Positions 5,503-6,964 of a stretch of DNA of 6,964 nt are shown here, piece by piece. The DNA comes from an uncultured Clostridia bacterium (lineage in GTDB: Bacteria; Bacillota; Clostridia; Lachnospirales; Anaerotignaceae). How positions within the stretch are numbered: the first letter of the stretch is position 1; each line of letters starts with the position of its first letter. The position numbers and the translations under genes are program-made. The stretch is taken from contig CAMQRG010000106.1 of the NCBI GenBank assembly GCA_947036475.1, positions 1 through 6,964 on the forward strand, written 5' to 3'. The notes below the pieces were generated by a model. It worked only from the letters and a program-made list of their open reading frames with translations, had not been told where the DNA came from and did not search any database.

Positions 5503-5521
5503 TGTTTTTTCCGGGATATAC

Positions 5522-5550
5522 TTGTATGCGGGACGTGTTTTGTTTATAAT
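5522..5550 (+). promoter_or_regulatory. Putative promoter of pta
   Basis: A perfect -10 TATAAT (5545-5550) lies 17 bases after TTGTAT (5522-5527), which matches the -35 consensus at 3/6. The leader would be about 80 nt and contains a small hairpin, TGACC/GGTCA (5567-5571 with 5582-5586), over a T-rich loop. The promoter begins about 34 bases beyond the end of element copy 2, so the insertion left it intact. Confidence 0.55.
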
Positions 5551-5638
5551 AAAAAGTGATTGCGCCTGACCGTTTTTTGCGGGTCATGCGGATGCGGCAA
5601 AAGCGGAAGTGGATTATACAAAATAGGAGGTTTTACCT

Positions 5639-6640
5639 GTGGATTTTTTAACGGAAATGAAAGCAAAAGCAAAAGCGGACAAGAAGACCATCGTTCTGCC
5701 GGAATCCTTTGAGAAAAGGAATCTGGAAGCGGCGGCGGAATGTCTGCGCGATGGTCTGGCAAACATCGTACTGATTGGCAATAAGGAAAAAATCATGGAG
5801 GCGGCTGGCTCCTTCGATGTTTCCGGCGCGATTTTTGTTGACCCCGAAAACTATGAGAGAATGGACGAAATGACAGCGGCCCTTGCCGAAGCAAGAAAGA
5901 GCAAAGGCATGACGCTGGAAGAAGCAAAGAAACTCCTGCTGGACGATGCGCTGTTTGTCGGCGTTATGCTGGTAAAGATGGGCGTTGCGGACGGCATGGT
6001 TTCCGGCGCAATCCACTCCACAGCGGATACACTGCGCCCTGCACTTCAGATTTTGAAAACAGCACCCGGCACAGAACTGGTATCTTCTTTCTTCATTATG
6101 GTAACAAATACGCCGCAGTATGGCGATGACGGTATTCTGCTGTTTGCAGACTGCGCGCTGAACCAGAACCCCAATCCGGCAGAGCTGGCATGCATCGCCG
6201 GCGATTCCGCGAAGTCTTACGAGGCGTTCATCGGCAAGGAAGCAAGAGTTGCGATGCTGAGCCATTCCACAATGGGCTCCGCGAAGCATGCTGACGTAAC
6301 AAAGGTTGTGGACGCTGTGAAGCTGGCGAAGGAGAAATATCCCGCGCTGAAGCTGGACGGCGAAATCCAGCTTGATGCGGCTATCGTGAAGGAAGTCGGC
6401 GAACTGAAAGCACCCAACAGCACAGTTGCCGGAAAGGCGAACGTGCTGGTATTCCCTGACATTGACGCGGGCAACATCGGCTACAAGCTGGTGCAGAGAT
6501 TCGGCAATGCGGAAGCGTTCGGACCTATTTTGCAGGGTATTGCGAAGCCGGTCAACGACCTTTCCAGAGGCTGCTCCGCGAACGACATCGTTGCGGTTGT
6601 TGCGCTGACAAGCGTACAGGCGCAGGTAATGGGCAAGTAA
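5639..6640 (+). CDS. pta: Phosphate acetyltransferase (phosphotransacetylase)
   Basis: A 333-residue protein of the short, single-domain Pta class. It starts at GTG 5639, eight bases after a perfect AGGAGG (5625-5630). Seen: ADGMVSGAIHSTADTLRPAL (117-136), LSHSTMGSAKH (207-217), DGEIQLDAAIV (240-250), FPDIDAGNIGYKLVQR (272-287) and a C-terminal GPILQGIAKPVNDLSRGC (295-312). Arg133, Arg287, Ser309-Arg310 and Asp316 fall at the positions known as active-site residues of the Methanosarcina thermophila enzyme. Known: it converts acetyl-CoA and phosphate to acetyl phosphate and CoA in the cytoplasm, the first step of acetate formation. The gene is followed by ackA, the usual partner, but with an unusually long 260-bp gap that holds a foldback repeat. 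Length and motifs show an intact enzyme. Confidence 0.98.
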   Translation: MDFLTEMKAKAKADKKTIVLPESFEKRNLEAAAECLRDGLANIVLIGNKEKIMEAAGSFDVSGAIFVDPENYERMDEMTAALAEARKSKGMTLEEAKKLLLDDALFVGVMLVKMGVADGMVSGAIHSTADTLRPALQILKTAPGTELVSSFFIMVTNTPQYGDDGILLFADCALNQNPNPAELACIAGDSAKSYEAFIGKEARVAMLSHSTMGSAKHADVTKVVDAVKLAKEKYPALKLDGEIQLDAAIVKEVGELKAPNSTVAGKANVLVFPDIDAGNIGYKLVQRFGNAEAFGPILQGIAKPVNDLSRGCSANDIVAVVALTSVQAQVMGK

Positions 6641-6650
6641 AAATCAAAAG

Positions 6651-6859
6651 ATAAGACCGCAGGGCTCTGCCCCGCCTCCCCGCAAGGGGTTTCACCCCTT
6701 GACCCGTTTGCCATCGCATTTCATGCGATGGAGGACTGGATTTTTAGGACAGCCCTGGTTCTGTTTTTCCGCAAAACACAGTTTTGCGGTATCAAAGTTT
6801 GGGGTCAAGCCCTTTTCAAAGGGGTTGCAGGGTTTGGGACGGAGTCCCAAGGTCTTTAT
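6651..6859. repeat. Foldback repeat in the pta-ackA spacer
   Basis: The ends ATAAGACC (6651-6658) and GGTCTTTAT (6851-6859) are near inverse. Inside them the left arm (about 6660-6705, with AAGGGG/CCCCTT and TTGACCC) resembles the reverse of the right arm (about 6800-6850, with GGGGTCAA). The centre carries perfect hairpins with 3-nt loops: CCATCGCAT/ATGCGATGG (6711-6731), CCGCAAAAC/GTTTTGCGG (6769-6789) and, in the right arm, TTGGGAC/GTCCCAA (6834-6850). It has no sequence match with the two element copies but the same hairpin style. No T tract follows the first hairpins, so a terminator is not clear. Confidence 0.65.
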
Positions 6860-6872
6860 CAAGGTCTTTTAT
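6849..6872 (+). repeat. Short tandem direct repeat before ackA
   Basis: AAGGTCTTTATC and AAGGTCTTTTAT stand side by side as two 12-bp units with two mismatches. A TATAAT at 6870-6875 lacks a good -35 and lies close to the ribosome binding site, so a separate ackA promoter here is doubtful. Confidence 0.4.
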
Positions 6873-6900
6873 AATCAATAGAAAAAAGGAGAGAAAAATA

Positions 6901-6964
6901 ATGAAAGTTCTTGCGTTGAATTGCGGCAGCTCCTCACTGAAATACCAGCTGATTGATATGGATA
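6901..6964 (+). CDS. ackA: Acetate kinase, N-terminal start (partial)
   Basis: The first 21 codons are present. They start at ATG 6901, nine bases after AAAGGAG (6885-6891), and the gene runs off the window. Seen: MKVLALNCGSSSLKYQLIDM, the phosphate-binding N-terminal motif (N-x-GSSS-x-K) of acetate kinases in the ASKHA fold. Known: AckA converts acetyl phosphate and ADP to acetate and ATP, completing the pathway begun by Pta. The spacer between pta and ackA is long, so co-transcription depends on read-through of the foldback repeat. Confidence 0.96.
   Translation, partial: MKVLALNCGSSSLKYQLIDMD

Noticed and set aside
5503..5638. Riboswitch in the pta leader
   Set aside because: The leader is only about 80 nt, with one small hairpin and no recognisable conserved aptamer.

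Overview
The window looks like a stretch of chromosome from a fermentative, anaerobic, Gram-positive clostridium, probably Lachnospirales or a relative such as Anaerotignum. That placement is an inference from gene content: an electron-transfer flavoprotein, an iron-type alcohol dehydrogenase, TmcAL and Pta-AckA. It also fits the strong AGGAGG-type ribosome binding sites and the two GTG starts. No species can be fixed from the sequence alone.

Layout from left to right: the end of etfA (+); a GldA-like iron-containing alcohol dehydrogenase (+); a hairpin terminator and a first copy of a foldback element (about 1434-1802); tmcAL on the minus strand, converging on the dehydrogenase; an AT-rich divergent promoter region (3161-3521); a short CheA-like HPt/ATPase protein (+) followed by a small membrane zinc-ribbon protein (+); a second, inverted copy of the element (5079-5488); the phosphotransacetylase gene pta (+) with its own promoter; a foldback repeat of another type (6651-6859); and the first codons of ackA (+). 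Metabolically, EtfA and the dehydrogenase handle electrons and alcohol/aldehyde, Pta and AckA turn acetyl-CoA into acetate and ATP, and TmcAL uses acetate and ATP to modify tRNA-Met.

The most unusual content is between the genes. The two inverted copies of a non-coding element of about 370-410 bp have TGTCAAAAAA-type terminal inverted repeats. Copy 2 is bounded exactly by a perfect 14-bp direct repeat, the mark of transposition. Removing copy 2 in silicon restores an intrinsic terminator behind the zinc-ribbon gene, and copy 1 abuts the terminator hairpin of the dehydrogenase gene. The element carries an 89-bp foldback end module with T6 tracts outward on both strands, so it may supply a substitute terminator. 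Its interior is a string of small perfect palindromes, nearly all with 3-nt loops. The same hairpin style recurs in the unrelated pta-ackA spacer. The second unusual item is the CheA-like protein, which keeps the phospho-histidine and the ATP-binding boxes but has no CheW-like domain and little room for the dimerization domain.
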